DNA of 64,000 nucleotides, from assembly GCA_907165065.1 (NCBI GenBank), contig OU015532.1, positions 39,784,339-39,848,338 of the forward strand, written 5' to 3'. The notes under the pieces were generated by a model. It saw only the letters and a program-made list of their open reading frames with translations, had not been told where the DNA came from and did not search any database. Source of the stretch: Caprimulgus europaeus. Its lineage: Eukaryota; Chordata; Aves; Caprimulgiformes; Caprimulgidae. Shown here piece after piece: positions 29,018 to 41,700 of the stretch; position 1 is the first letter of the stretch; each line of letters opens with the position of its first letter. The position numbers were made by a program, and so were the translations under genes.

Positions 29018-32000
29018 TCAATTGTTAAAATAGTGACCATTGCTAGCTGGGGATGATAACCCTAACTAGCTGGTATGAGCCAGCAAAGTGTTGTCTCTCA
29101 CTACAGTTCTGTGAACACTGCATTGAGTACTGGTGTCTGTGGCTGGTAAAACTAGAAACAGAGCAATAGAAGTATGTGCCTGGGAAGATGAGGTATGTGG
29201 TTTGTAGCTTTACTTCTTAGTCCACAGGTTTTGTACTAAGTGGTTTGCTTTGTCAGCCTGAGCAGTTCTTTAAAAGCCATTCTTGTTGGGGTTTGCAGGT
29301 TTTTCTTCCCATTTAAAAATCTTGGTTAGTGAATTGTCCTCCTTGTGTTGCTGAGAAAACCCCAGAGACAGAGTGAGGCAGCTTACAGGTTTATTCTACA
29401 AATGTTCCCAGGACCCCTTTGAAATAAGCTAGGAATTGGAATGCTTGTGATCTGCTTTCAGATAGATAACTTAAAGGCTATGATTTTTGCATCCTCTCCT
29501 CAGAACCTCAGAGGTATGCACATGATAGGAAGCCTGCATTTCTGGCTTGTGTGTTCTTCTGGGTGAGAGGAGCGGTTGATTCTCCTTGGCTCAGAGACTT
29601 GTCAAAAAGACACAAGTATGTCTCACTTGAACCATCCTCAGCTTGGCAGCCTCATGCTGTCATTTGCTTGTAGTGCTAAAACCAACATAGTTGAGTGTGG
29701 TATTGCAGTCAGATGTGGTAGCTCCCAGCCACTATGGGAAAGCACCAGAAGTTTCACTTCCACCTGTGACACGTTCTACAATTTTCCTGCCACCCACAAA
29801 AGCAGGAGTGGGTGTTCCCAGTGTTTGCTCCCCTGTTTTGTTCTCAATTAGCTCTGCTTTCATATATCTCAAATCCATGTTCATGAGGGAAAGGTAAAGG
29901 AAGAAAACACAGGAGAGGGATTTAGCAATGGTGTCTCCCAATGTAGCATGTGCTGTAGTGAGAGGTTTAACACCAAGTTTTCCTGATTTAATATGGCTGT
30001 GAAATGACCAGACATGCACGATTTGACTGAGTGTATTGAAATCACCAGTGTTTTCAAAATGATGATTGCACTGTTGGGCCCCTAATAGTTACAGAAGCTT
30101 TCTTCCAGAGGTAGCTTTTTTCCCTAGAATGTACGGAGGACCTGGACACAGCTGCAAAACAGTCCTAGAAATACCTTGCCATGCAGCTTTCAATCCTTCT
30201 TCCTAAACCTAGTTCCTTGAGTCTGCATTTTTTGAAATCAGCATCTTCTCTGGACACTTGTCTAATTTTCAAAAAAATTTTTGGCCCCTTTATAACAAAA
30301 TGTCCAGAATGAAACATTACATTTGACCTCAGCGGGATGGAGGGAGGGAGAAGCTGGAGGTACTTCATTCCCCTATCATGCAATGCATCTATGTAACACA
30401 GCCTAGCAGTGATGTATTATTTTCCCCTGTAAAGTTGTTCACATATTTCTAATGTTATTTTCCCAACACTCCTAATACTGCTGTTTGCTGTGTGTCCTTG
30501 TGCACTGAATTCTTGTGGTTTGAATTGTTTTTCTCAGGTATGCTGTTTTGCATTTTTCCCAGATGAATTCACTGTTCTTGGTGTTTGCCTCTGTCTCCAG
30601 TTGTTCTGCAACAGTAGAGTCCAGCATTGAATAAAGGTAACAAACTACAGTTCATGTTAGAGTCTCATTGCTGTATTTCTCTAACTCTAGTGATTTCTGC
30701 ATCATTTTCCCACTGCAATTTTCATGAGCATGTTTTTGATTCCTACTCCTTACTCCATCAAAGAATATTTTTAATCAAACCAACCCTAGTAATGATTCCC
30801 ATCTTTCTTTGTTGGAAACTCCTCTCATGCTACTCCTTGTTTTCATTTTACATTGTTATTTCAGTAGTGTCTCTTACCCAGTTTCTGTTGCCAAGATTCT
30901 GTCTGTATCCAAGGCAACTTAAATAATTTTGAGAGTAAGATAGTGAGAGGTGATGTATCATTTACTAATATCCAAGTAAATGATCTCCGTGGCAGTCCCT
31001 TTAGTGCAGCATTGTAAGCTGCTTGGTTTAAAATGTTTGGGTGCAGTGTGTACAGTTGTGGAGACAAGGAAGATTCCTCACTAATGAAGACCTGCTGTTT
31101 TGTAATGTTGCAACGTGTTCCAGCCTATTCCAGTGCCATGTGCATCACGTGGGCTCTGGGCTGACAGCCAGTGCAAATGTTTCTTCAAGGAATTTAGGAC
31201 ATATTCTAATTATGTTTAAATTCTCCCACTTTCTTTTCATCTGAAGGATGTCACTCTTTCTGCTCATTTTAAAGTGCAGTGCGAAGTGCTCCATCTGCCA
31301 GCATGAGAGGGGCCCACTGGTGCCCTTGTGTGAGTGGCAGTAGGATGGCTGGCTTTGAGAGTGACTCTTTAACCTCCAGCTGTGAGAAGTCCCGGGCCTT
31401 TGAACATTGTCAGAGCTTGGCCAGTGTCCAGCAGTGTTTGCATCCAGTGCTAGAGGAGATGTAAAATTCCCTAGAAGAAAGAGCTTCATTTCTCTGAGCC
31501 TGGCAGGGGAAAAGGGGGAATGAGTTGTGGGATGAAGCAGCTGAGACTCCATAGCTGGGAAAAAGCAACGTTTTGTGAAAGAAAATGGAGGAAAAAATAT
31601 ATTTGTGGGAAATATTCATGTGAACACATGAATTCTTTCTCAACCTGGCATTGAATGTGTATGATGGGACTACAGGGTCTTACCTAGGCGTCATTTTTAA
31701 GGGAAATGGAATTTCAAAACAGCATGCAAGAATAAAGGCCATTATGCAATGCTCTGCACTGGAACATAATTCTGCAAGGTGAATACAGTGAGGACAGATC
31801 TATGTCTGGGTGTGATAGATGGCAAATGAGACTGTGCATTTCTGTGTTTCTACAGAACAGGCTGAGGGCTTTTGAAAAGGTGCAGACTCAGCCTGGATGA
31901 AATATTCCTGATGTGAGGAGGAAGGAGAGAGACACTCTTTTCTGTCCATCCTCTGCAAGTTACCTAAAGGCAAGCCTGTATTCTCGTCTCTGCCGTGGTC

Positions 32001-33006
32001 TATGCCCTCTGACCAGCAATCAGTGCCCAGCTGCCTGGGTTCTTGCCTGGAGAGCCACATGCAGTAACACCTTCTTTTCAGCCAAATTAATTTCTCAAGG
32101 GTGATATTGTTACATCAGCTCCCTGGCTACTTAGTGATTCTTATTGTCTAGGCAAGTGCATTAATTAACTGGATGCATAAGGAAGTCTGGGTCAAACTTC
32201 AGAAAGTTGGCCAGACTCTCAATCCCTTGTGGCTGCTGGGATCATCCTGCTGCCTGGTGTGACCTGAGTAATCAGTGTATTGTCAGACTGGCGTGTCTCA
32301 GTCCTGGTTGCCACAGGTTCAGCAGCAGTTCGAGACTCTCTTGTGGGTGTCATGTGTGTCCAGGAACATTTTGAGTGTTCAGGCAGCACCTGACAGTGGC
32401 TTGGAAGTAGCTTGGGAATCCCTTCAGTGGGTCATTTGGTGTATAACTTCTGGGGCCAGTGTTACTGGTAAAGCTGAAGTGACTCCAGGAGGGGAATGGG
32501 ACCAGGGTTTAAAATCTCTAGCCGGCATGTCACTAACAGAACACAAGCCACCTTCAAGTGGTACGTGGTCTAGTAACTGTGGTTGTCACTGATTGTGGTA
32601 ACTATTGTGATCTCCTTCAACAGAAGATGGGGTACAGGCTGTTGTGGAGTTAATTGTTGGACAGACCTTCTCCTGAAAAAAAAGAAAATGTATGTTTTGT
32701 TCCTTCCACCTTGCCCAAACATAAAATTAGAAGAGAGGAAGAGAAACCGAGGCTAATTCTCTTCTTTACCTACGCTTGGCTTATACTGCTTGTAAGCTTA
32801 CTTGCCTCGATATATGTAGGATGAAAGTCAGGCTGTGCTCTTGGGACTGGGTGTGCAAGACTGGAGTAGGCGTCTGGCTTGAAGAGGTTTCTTTGTACTT
32901 TAATGGGCACTGCAAGGAGTTCCCAAGAGATTTCTTCAGATGAAAGCTGTTTTTCTATGGCAGGCTGCATAGAGTCTCATTATTGCTCTGGCTTTTGCTG
33001 CACAGC
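29018..33006. other. Intergenic sequence, no gene recognised
   Basis: No exon I can support. Around 30530-30800 there is weak, LINE-antisense-like wording (for example TGCTGTTTTGCATTTTTCCC) which may be a very old CR1-like relic, but I cannot fix its limits. Confidence 0.4.
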
Positions 33007-33123
33007 ACGTGTTACTGTGGGGTTGTCAGCCCTTCCGTAGATTTCTACAGCGCAATAAAAATAAGTAGATTAACCAAGCAAAGACGATTAGAGACACTTT
33101 GGGGAAGGAAAGGCAGGAGGGAG

Positions 33124-33132
33124 TATAAAAAG
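33124..33132 (+). promoter_or_regulatory. TATA box for the coiled-coil gene
   Basis: TATAAAAAG lies 120 bp before the ATG at 33244. Initiation about 30 bp downstream would give a leader of about 90 nt. An E-box CACGTG lies at about 33007-33012. Confidence 0.5.
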
Positions 33133-33243
33133 AGACCACAAGACTGTGAGTGCCAGGCTTCCTGGTACATGTTACACAGGGTGGCTTTCTTTGTCCCTTT
33201 TGGGTTTGGGTTAGGCAGACTGAATAGAGCCAATCCCAACACC

Positions 33244-33516
33244 ATGTCCAAAGAGAAACTGGAGTCACTGGTCAAGAACATGGAGATCATGCTCTCTGAG
33301 GTGGAGCAGATGAAGATCCACTGCACCAAGCAGACGGAGGAGGTAAACCAGGTGGTACAGGAACTGCGCCGAGAGAACAGGGAGCTAACAGAAAAGTACG
33401 AGCACATCTGCCAGGACCTGAAGGAGGCCAAGGAGGCCATTGCCCAGCTGCAGGACACAAAGTTTGCCTTTGAGGCAAAGGAGCGGCAAGCACAGAAGCT
33501 CAATCGGCAGCTGTGA
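33244..33516 (+). CDS. Small coiled-coil protein of unknown function (90 aa), possibly a last exon
   Basis: ATG at 33244 in a good context (ACC ATG T, A at -3); TGA at 33514. The predicted 90-residue protein is strongly hydrophilic, rich in Glu, Lys and Gln, with no Pro or Gly. It reads as one long amphipathic helix (MSKEKLESLVKNMEIMLSEV at the start, VVQELRRENRELTEKYEHIC in the middle, QKLNRQL at the end). There is no signal peptide or membrane segment. Base composition is more GC-rich than the flanks, as for real coding sequence. A TATA box lies 120 bp upstream. A plausible acceptor (TTAGGCAG at 33211-33218) also precedes the ATG, so it may instead be the terminal exon of a longer gene. The frame stays open upstream to 32983, probably by chance. 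I do not recognise the family. Confidence 0.7.
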   Translation: MSKEKLESLVKNMEIMLSEVEQMKIHCTKQTEEVNQVVQELRRENRELTEKYEHICQDLKEAKEAIAQLQDTKFAFEAKERQAQKLNRQL

Positions 33517-35550
33517 AGTGGCAGGAAAGAGAAGCAAGATTTCTTAACCTGATCTAACAGTAAAGAGAAACCTTCAACCACTGCAAACAAAAATCCTTGG
33601 ATCGGTATTTTGAAGTGAAAGGGTTCTGGGAAACCCTCAGACTAAACCTGTCTACTGGAAAAAAAACCAACGTCTTTTTGTGGAGGCAAGATCTCAGGCA
33701 CAGCTGGAATTCTGCCCTAGAAGGCTTCTTTGTTAATGACTAAATACCTCATTATGCTGGGAAGGAAACCTCATTCCAGAATCCCTTGTCAGAGATCGGA
33801 GCCATAGGCATACAGCAAGGGCTGCCAGGATCTGGGCACCTTCTCATGCCCTGTGGGAGCTGCACAAGGACAAAGCCTGGGAAAAGAGCTGTCTCTGCCT
33901 TGAGCCACTGGAGAGAGCTGTGCTGCGAGAGTCTGCTGAGATGGAGAGAAGGATCATCATCTTGACAGCCCCTGTTGCTGTTTTGTTGCTAACTTTTCTC
34001 TGTTGCACAGCAAGGCTGTGACACTGTCCTTAGAAGGGTGTCATCTTCCTTGCTGCCTGATGCTGGGAGACATCAGCAAGAGCTTATGTCTTGTCTCCAA
34101 GTACTTGCTATCAGGGGCATGTTGGTCCAGAGGGTCTATTGCAGTCAGTGTTGTCCTCTTCCAATTCCAAAGTGAAGTTATAAGAACTGGGAAGGCTTTT
34201 GTCTCAATTTCCATTCCAATAGCGTGTAAATCCTAATGACTCCATGTTTAGTATGCTAGAGTTAAACCTGTGCTGAATATAACACTTTTTTAACCAAAGA
34301 GTTATGTTTTGTCACTGGATTTACTTTTCTTAAGCAGAAGTAACATGTATAAACAAATGGGAATTAGGAGGGATAAATGTAAGTGGGGTGGGGGAGTAAG
34401 AATTGGTTTTGCTTTCAATTTTTCTCTTTTCCTGTCTCTCCTAAGCAGCGTTTGGGGTAGTCAGTGACAAGCCCAGATAAGAGCAGGTGACTTTTGACTC
34501 CACAGTGAATAGTGGGAGATCTCTGGGGGTAGTGTGGAGAGAGTGCTGAGAGAAAAATCCTGAATGTTTAAATGGAGAATAGCTGGAATAGTTCCAGGAG
34601 AATCTTTTTTCATGTTGGCTGTGAGGTAGCCAGCTTTCTTCTTCCCCCCAAAGCTTTTATGTACAGTTATCTCTGCCTGGCAAGCTCCCCCCGCAGTGAG
34701 GGCTGATGTTTGGGAGAAGCAGAGAAGCTGTGTCCATTCCTGAGTGACTCAGGGTCTGTATGGCATCAGGAGCCCAGGCAGACTGTGTGGGGATGGAGGG
34801 GCCTAACCATGCTGAGAGCAGGGAGTCAGCCCAGGGGAAAGGGGAAACCTGGCTGCTTTGGTTTCCCCATAGAGATTTGGGCAAGGGCAGAACAGTTCAG
34901 CAAGACCTTCTCTTAGGGCTCAGTCCAGCACTGGTGAAAATAATTGTAGTTTCATCATTGATTATGAAAATACTGAAATCAGGCCTGGAATTAACTGGTT
35001 ATTGTTCCTTCTCTGCCCTCCCCTCTGTCACATCAGTCTAGGCCTTATCCAAAACCTTTGGAAATCAAAATCTTCCTATCGATTTGACTGAGCTCTGGGC
35101 CAGACCTGAGCAGAGGCTGCTGTTTGTGTGGCAAACAAAGCACTGGGACATCCATGGGGAACAGCTTTTTCTGTGAATCACTGTAAGTGGGAGCTGTGAC
35201 AACATGTTTTGTTACATTTGTGTGATCTAGACTTTATTTTTTTGCTGTTTTGGGTGGAGCAGATTGAAATATCTGGAAAACATTTGGGAGATTGGAGACT
35301 GTCCTTTATGTTTTCAAATGTAATTGGAATACAAATGACCAGCCTTGACCCTCTGCTCCTTGCTCACAGCGGCAGCTTGGGGAGCACAAGAAATCGACAT
35401 TAATCACTGTATTTGTTTGTATAAGAACTGAAAATGTTTTCTCTTGAAATTAATTCTCTAGCCCAAATCTGCTTTCCATGTGTGATTTCTTCTACTTTTT
35501 ATATATCATTAAAGTGTAAAACCAACAATAAAAGGAAAACAAACAGCTGA
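33517..35550 (+). other. Probable 3' UTR of the coiled-coil gene
   Basis: Non-coding sequence ending near ATTAAA at 35508-35513 and AATAAA at 35527-35532. A 2-kb 3' UTR is inferred only from the absence of an earlier strong signal. Confidence 0.4.
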
Positions 35551-38299
35551 GGGATCTTCTGTTCTGGATAAGGCATTGCTTCATTTAGTGCATATATATG
35601 TTATTTTTTGAGAGAGAGTGTGTGTATGCTTGCTAAATATAATTATTCCCATTTAAATCCTGTGAAGCAAGGAATGGACTAATGGAGACCCTCCAGATCT
35701 TTCTGTGTTCCCAGGTTAATCTCTCTAAATGAGATTCTCTGTGTGGCTGCCAAGTTCACCCTACGCAATATTTAAATCCATGATACAGAAAAAGAAAATG
35801 AGACTGCAGTATCCTTATGATGAGTTTCTTAATAATTAGCAGGATTTGAAGTGTCTCATTTTAAGGAAAGCTGTGAGAGTGATTTCATGTAAATATCCTA
35901 AAATTTGGGGTAGGATATTTGAAAAGCTGATGTGTTATCTAATGATAGAAAAAAATTAACACCCCTTCCCTTGCAATAGACTCAGTTGTGTCCTGGTTTT
36001 GCTTACACAAGTTAAAGGTTGTACTGGTTTAAAATTGATGTATGTTCCATTATATGGAGACCCTCTGTTTTGTATATGCAAATCTTTGTGAATCCAAGTA
36101 TAATCTTAGCAATATGTCTTCACTCGTATTCTAAGGTGCAGTTTTTTGAAGTGCCTTTCACAACAAAGTTTGCCTGGAATTAGTCACAGCACTTTGAAGT
36201 TATTTTTGCTTTTTGAACAAAGACATAATCAGGGTGTGCTGGTTTTCTTCTTTAAATGGCCTAAGGATGAAGAGCTGAAACTTGTGTGTAGCATCATCAG
36301 CTGGTTCAGAAAGTTGGCCTGAATAAAAGTCTTTCCTTATTTGGGTGAGGAAAATATATGAAGTGACAGACTTACCAGTGACAGACTTGGAGGTATCTAA
36401 TTCTTTGAATACAAAAAGCCATTTCATCTGAAAGCTGTCTTGGAGAGCACAGCACAGGAATTGGTTCAGTTGTCAAGAAGGGACTAAGAGGAAAGGGCCC
36501 AGTCAGACCAAGTGCCTGTAAATTGGTCTGTTCCTGGAGGAGATTATAGCAAAATACTGATGATTGCAGTGGTTTTCACTGGTCTGGGCTGCATTAAATG
36601 GAAGTGTGCAAGAAGGGAGACTAGTTAGGAATTAAGCTGATGCCTTCAATTACAGGCAACCTCTCTTTCTCTGACAGTCAGCAAGAATGTGCTTGGATGA
36701 GGGGGAGGGAGTTTAATGATGCACATGAGCATATGACCTGATGGATGGGAATCCTAGGCTAGTAGCTCACAGTGGACAAGAAACGGTGTTGGTCAATCAA
36801 AAGTAGAAGATAGAGGTATCTTGGGATTTGTAAGGAGAATAAATGAGGAGAAGCACAAATTTGTTAGGGAGTACTCACTGAACAAGCAAAAGTGGTCTGC
36901 TTCTGTGCAGCCAGGAAAACATGAGGAAAACCTCCTGAAAGTGCACTAAAAGTCCCCAAAACTTGATGAAAGCATGGCTCGTAAGTCCCCTGGATGAAAG
37001 AGGTGAAAGAGCCCTATGTGATGCTTTTTGCATTACCTATCAGTGCTCATGAAAACCTGCCTTTGGAAAGATGTCCAGATTTTAGAAACACAGTGTCTCC
37101 AGGAGAGCTTGTAAAGTTCAGCAGATGGAGTTTGATCCTTTAGGCTAAAAATCATGTGGAAATGTGAATACAATGTAGAAGGTGATTGTTTCAGAAGTCT
37201 GTTTGGTCTAGGTCTGTACATGTCTAGTTCTCTGCAGCAATAGTCTTGCAGTCCTCAACACACTGTAGTCCTGGCTTAGGGCATCTTGAGTTACGTACCA
37301 ATAACCCTATCAATACTGGAGACTTTTTCCCATATATCTTACCCCAGTTTGCTCTCTTGCATTGCTGACTTCAGTGGCTGCACGCTGGCAAACCAGAATA
37401 AAATTGTCTCTGGTAGTAGCAGGATCTATACAAAAGCTGTACAGGGTCAACTCATCTCCAGCAGTCCTCAGCACTTGAAAGAGTTCATGAGTGGCCGGGT
37501 CTCTGGAGCAGCTATAGACCAGAACAAGAGTTACTGTACGAGGCTAACAGGTTTTGATGCAGTGCAGTTGTACAGCAGAGCTCATTGGTGTGTAATATGC
37601 TTTCCACCTTTCCTTTAAGGACTTTGCAATCTCTCCTGGATGTGAAATTGAGCTCCTTTTCCTGAAAGATTGGAAAGGGTTCATTCTATGTACTGAGAGG
37701 CTGTGATTCAGCGGGCTAAATGCCATGTGATAGTGAGAGTCGGGGAAAAATGGAGTTATTGGTGCAATATTGGTGCAAAAAATTCAAGTTTGAAAAAAGC
37801 TCAGTTCAGGTTGAATCAAATTTTATTTTTCTGTCTTTACTTTAAAGAAAATGAGAAAAAATTCTGTATACCAAAAGATGCATTATTTTCAGAGTGAAGC
37901 CTCCTGTTTTCAGACCCTTGTGCAGCTGCTGAAAGGAGTGATATGCTGTCGTGTCCCCAGTAGCAGTGGACTTGGTTTGACATCCCAGAGACCCTTATTT
38001 CTTTACCTTGTCATTCAGTCATGAGTACACTTACCTGGGATGTCAGTGTTATTCTGTGCTCAGAAGAACTTGAGCATAACTCATGAATAAAATGCCCCAA
38101 GTAGTAGGCTGAAGTATGTGAATGGCCATTTCCCTTGATTAGCCTACTGCACTTACCTAAGAAACCAGATATTACTCTGAAAGCAAAGCAAGGCAAACAT
38201 CCATTTTTAAGCATGTGACCCAACCATAACATCACAGATTCTTGCTCCTTGGCTAAATGACTAAGGAGTGATCAAGAACACCAGCTTATAATGTGTTTC
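35551..38299. other. Intergenic sequence
   Basis: No gene recognised. The only structure is a short direct repeat at 36362-36388. Confidence 0.5.
36362..36388. repeat. Two copies of a 12-bp direct repeat
   Basis: AGTGACAGACTT occurs at 36362-36373 and 36377-36388. Confidence 0.8.
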
Positions 38300-38737
38300 T
38301 ATACCATGGTTTCCTGATCACAATAGTTTCCTGGGAGGTTCAGATCTCCTAAACAAACTGAACACAGGTCCTTCGCTTCCTTGGGTGAATGCTCAAGCCA
38401 CTGAGAGCAGCTTTTCTTCTGGAGGCTTTGTGAGTCTTATCTGAATTTCCTTGATGCTGCTCAGGGGAGGGGAGAGGTAGAAGAGTTAGGAGTGAATTTC
38501 CCCTCTGGGAAGAGGGAAGGGTGAGGAGAAAGTGGGTTTGTTCTTATTTCTCACTAATTAATTTCCCTGAAGTCAAGTCTGTTTCACCCATGACAGTAAT
38601 TGGTGAGTGATCTCCCTGTCTTTATTGTGACTGATGAGCTTTTCCATCATATTTTCTTCCCCCAGTCCTGTTGAGGACAAGGAGTGATAGTGCAGTCTGG
38701 TGGGCATCTGGCAACCAGCCAAGGTCAACCCACCACA
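38300..38737 (+). mobile_element. Endogenous retrovirus LTR, 3' part (+ orientation)
   Basis: The right edge, GGTCAACCCACCACA at 38737, is the terminal wording of an avian ERV LTR family as I remember it. The preceding sequence (GAGGGGAGAGG tract, CTTATTTCTCACTAATT, GTGAGTGATCTCCCTGTCTTTAT, TCTGGCAACCAGCCAAGG) fits the same LTR. I could not place the left edge or find a matching target duplication, so this is a fragment or a solo LTR with a decayed 5' end. No retroviral gene is next to it. Confidence 0.6.
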
Positions 38738-41700
38738 ATGGTATAAGTGTTAAACAGCAATAACTAGTTAAACTGGAGATGTGTCCAGTAAAGCATGTAA
38801 ATCTTTAGATAGTCTTTGAAAACAGCCCCTGTCAGTAAGGCATCTTGGTGGTTTGTTTCCATGGAAGGAGTATAACAACAGAGAAAGCAAAGTCTTGCTA
38901 CTGACATCTGGCCACGTAACTGTTGAAATCCCAGTATCATGGTTCCTGTAGAGATTGCCCCTTGCCAAAAGCATTTCACTGGTGGGATTAGAAGGAATAT
39001 CTTGTTCAGCAGTATCCATTTACTATGCATTCACCTCAACTGTTTCTTCTTGATGATCACATCTGTGACACCCATATGCCATTGCCTCCAGGCTAGCCAC
39101 AGGATAGAGCTAGTGGCAAGAGGCAAATGCCTGTGGTCCTGACTATATTCGCTCCATAGTGAACTGTGAGTGTCTTACCAAGACACAAGAATGGTCCTGA
39201 ATAAGTGGATTATCTTACTTTCACTAAATGGTAGGTGTTGAAAACAATTTCAACACAGGGATCACATCCTTTCTCCCAGAGAAAAGGTACACACGCAAAA
39301 TTTTCTGTGGAACTACAGGGCAAAGGTTTACTTCATATTTGCATTGTCTTTTTCCTGATAAGGACTGGCCTCGAGTTCACTTCCCACACTAATAGCTTCT
39401 GATTTTATCATGTCTCTACTGGAACCATGAAGTATGAGCAGATTTTCCTTTCCTTTAGTTAATAAAATGAGTTTCATCAATGTTTCATGTTGCTTAGTTG
39501 TGGTAAAAGTCTGGTCACTTCTTGTTGTATTTCAGCATTTCAGGATGTTATCTGCTAAGTCTTTATGGAGTTAAAATTGAATCCAGATGTGTTTACGGAG
39601 TAAACTGCTTTAATGCAGCAGACACAGCTGTTTGTCGGATGTATCTGGCTAGATTTCAACACAAGCAGTCACATTTTCCCTGTCCCTGAACTGCCTTGTA
39701 ATTTTAACTATCAACAAGAACACAAGAACCACAAGAACATTATTAAGCTTGGTATTTCCAAAAAACATTTGTTGAGGGTCCTGCTGCTGTGAGAAGAAAT
39801 TTTAAGAATCAGGTATTTATAAATTTATCTGGAGTTCTGGTTTTTGCCTACTAGTTTTGAACCTTTAGGATTGGATTTCCTGTCTTTTCTTGCCAATGAT
39901 ACAGGCTAAAATCTTTAAACTTATCTGAAAGTGTGGTTTATTCACAGGAGGCCAAGGGTTTTGGTTTGTGGGAGATCAAATATCATGAAGCTTAGGATAT
40001 AACTCTGACAGCTGGCGGGATGGCTGTAGCCAATGGCCAGTTGAAAGTATGGATAGATGAAGAAAAAGCAGATGCTGATGTAACTTATTTCTGATGGAAA
40101 AGGAGGGCCCAGCTTGGCCCAAGGCCCAAATTTATTTTCTTAAGGGAAAATCTGAATGTAAAAGGGCAAGACAATAATATCTATAATCTTAATTAGGCAT
40201 TAATAATGTCCAGTTGTTGTCTCTCCTGGCAAGGGGAACATAGTCATGTGTCAGCACCACCATTAGGCACTCTTCTGAGGTGTGCCATGTTTTTCAGCCT
40301 TTGGGGTTCCCCTGCTTTTTGGTGGAGGTGTTGCCATTTTGTGTTGGTTTTCCCATTAGGGTTTATCCTTGCTTGTTGTGGCAGAGTTAGCTTGGTCAGG
40401 AAAGTGCAGGATTGTTTTTGCATGTGGAAGGGATGTGACTTTTATTTGAACTCTGTCGTCTGTGGCATCAGGTAGGATTTGAGTACTGTGTACATTTTGT
40501 GGCCAGTTGCCAGACAGGGATTGACCAGGAGGGGTGAAAAGAGCTGTAGCTCTAGAACAGAATTGCTTTTGTGTCACCTGGTGCATGTATGAGGCTGCTA
40601 GAAACTTCCTTTCCGTTTGGAGCTATGTGTGTCTAGGCTTGTCAACAGTTACCAAGGACATTGTCTCTTTTTATCATTTAAAGCAGTGGCATAGCCAAGA
40701 AGAGAGTAGTGATGCCAGTTCTGGAGATTTCATTGCACATCTTGATCTCTCTTCCTTGGAAGATCCAGCACATGGAGTTACCTGAAGGTAGAAGCTTCAG
40801 CTTTCCCTTTGAAAGCAAGGTTCTTTTTCTTATGGTTCGTTCTCATGGTTTCAAACGAACTACTAGCGAAAAAGGACTCTAACACAAAGGAAGGCAAACA
40901 AAAAGGCAACCCAAACTGAAGACTTTAAAGCTATTCTCATAACCTTGGAGACCTCAGTCATAATATTTTTTAAGTGGGGTTGAAATGCTGGTAGCTGTTG
41001 TGATTGCTGGACCAGAAGCTATTTTCATAGATCAGAGATCTCTGTATTTCAATGTTTATTTGGTTTTTACTAAGCAGAGGACAAGATCAGTGGAGGGGAA
41101 CTATCTGTTTTCAAGATAAAACAACAGCAGCAACACATAAGTTGTTATGCAATGATTTCTCTAGTATTCACGTAATTAACAGCACAAGTTTTTCCTTGTA
41201 ATGCATCCAACTAGATTCTTTTTCCCTTAAGAGCTTTTGTTACTGCTAAGCTGTTCCTTCATGGGATTTTTCAGAGGATGTCTGACTTGTGTGGCATTTG
41301 TTAGAGGAGAAAACAGAGAAACCTGAGCTGCCATTGTCTTTGGTTAAATTCAGGTTTGTATTCAAAGTGCTGGTATTTTCAGACCTTAGGGATCTGCTTA
41401 ACTCTGCCTAGAGCCACATCTAGCTGCGAATTTTATTTAACTTCAAACTTTCTTGAGTTAAAAATGTATGTTTGAACTGTGATTCAGGCTTTAGTTATAA
41501 AGTAAATGTTAAGTTAAATAATTTTTTTTAGAATTAGGAACTTGCTGGAAGGGAATACTGAAGGGATCTGTGGATAACTGTCTGTCTTTTGATATGCTGC
41601 CTGCAGCTAAAATGAAACTAGTTACAAAGAGCCCCACCCCTGCAATAACTTAAGGCACAGTTCAGAGCTGATGTGTGTGCTCACACACAGACTGCAGGAG

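Noticed and set aside
33045..33590. 181-codon - strand frame
   Set aside because: Antisense mirror of the coiled-coil coding sequence, a common effect of Glu/Lys-rich codons. Its Ser/Cys/Phe-rich product matches nothing.
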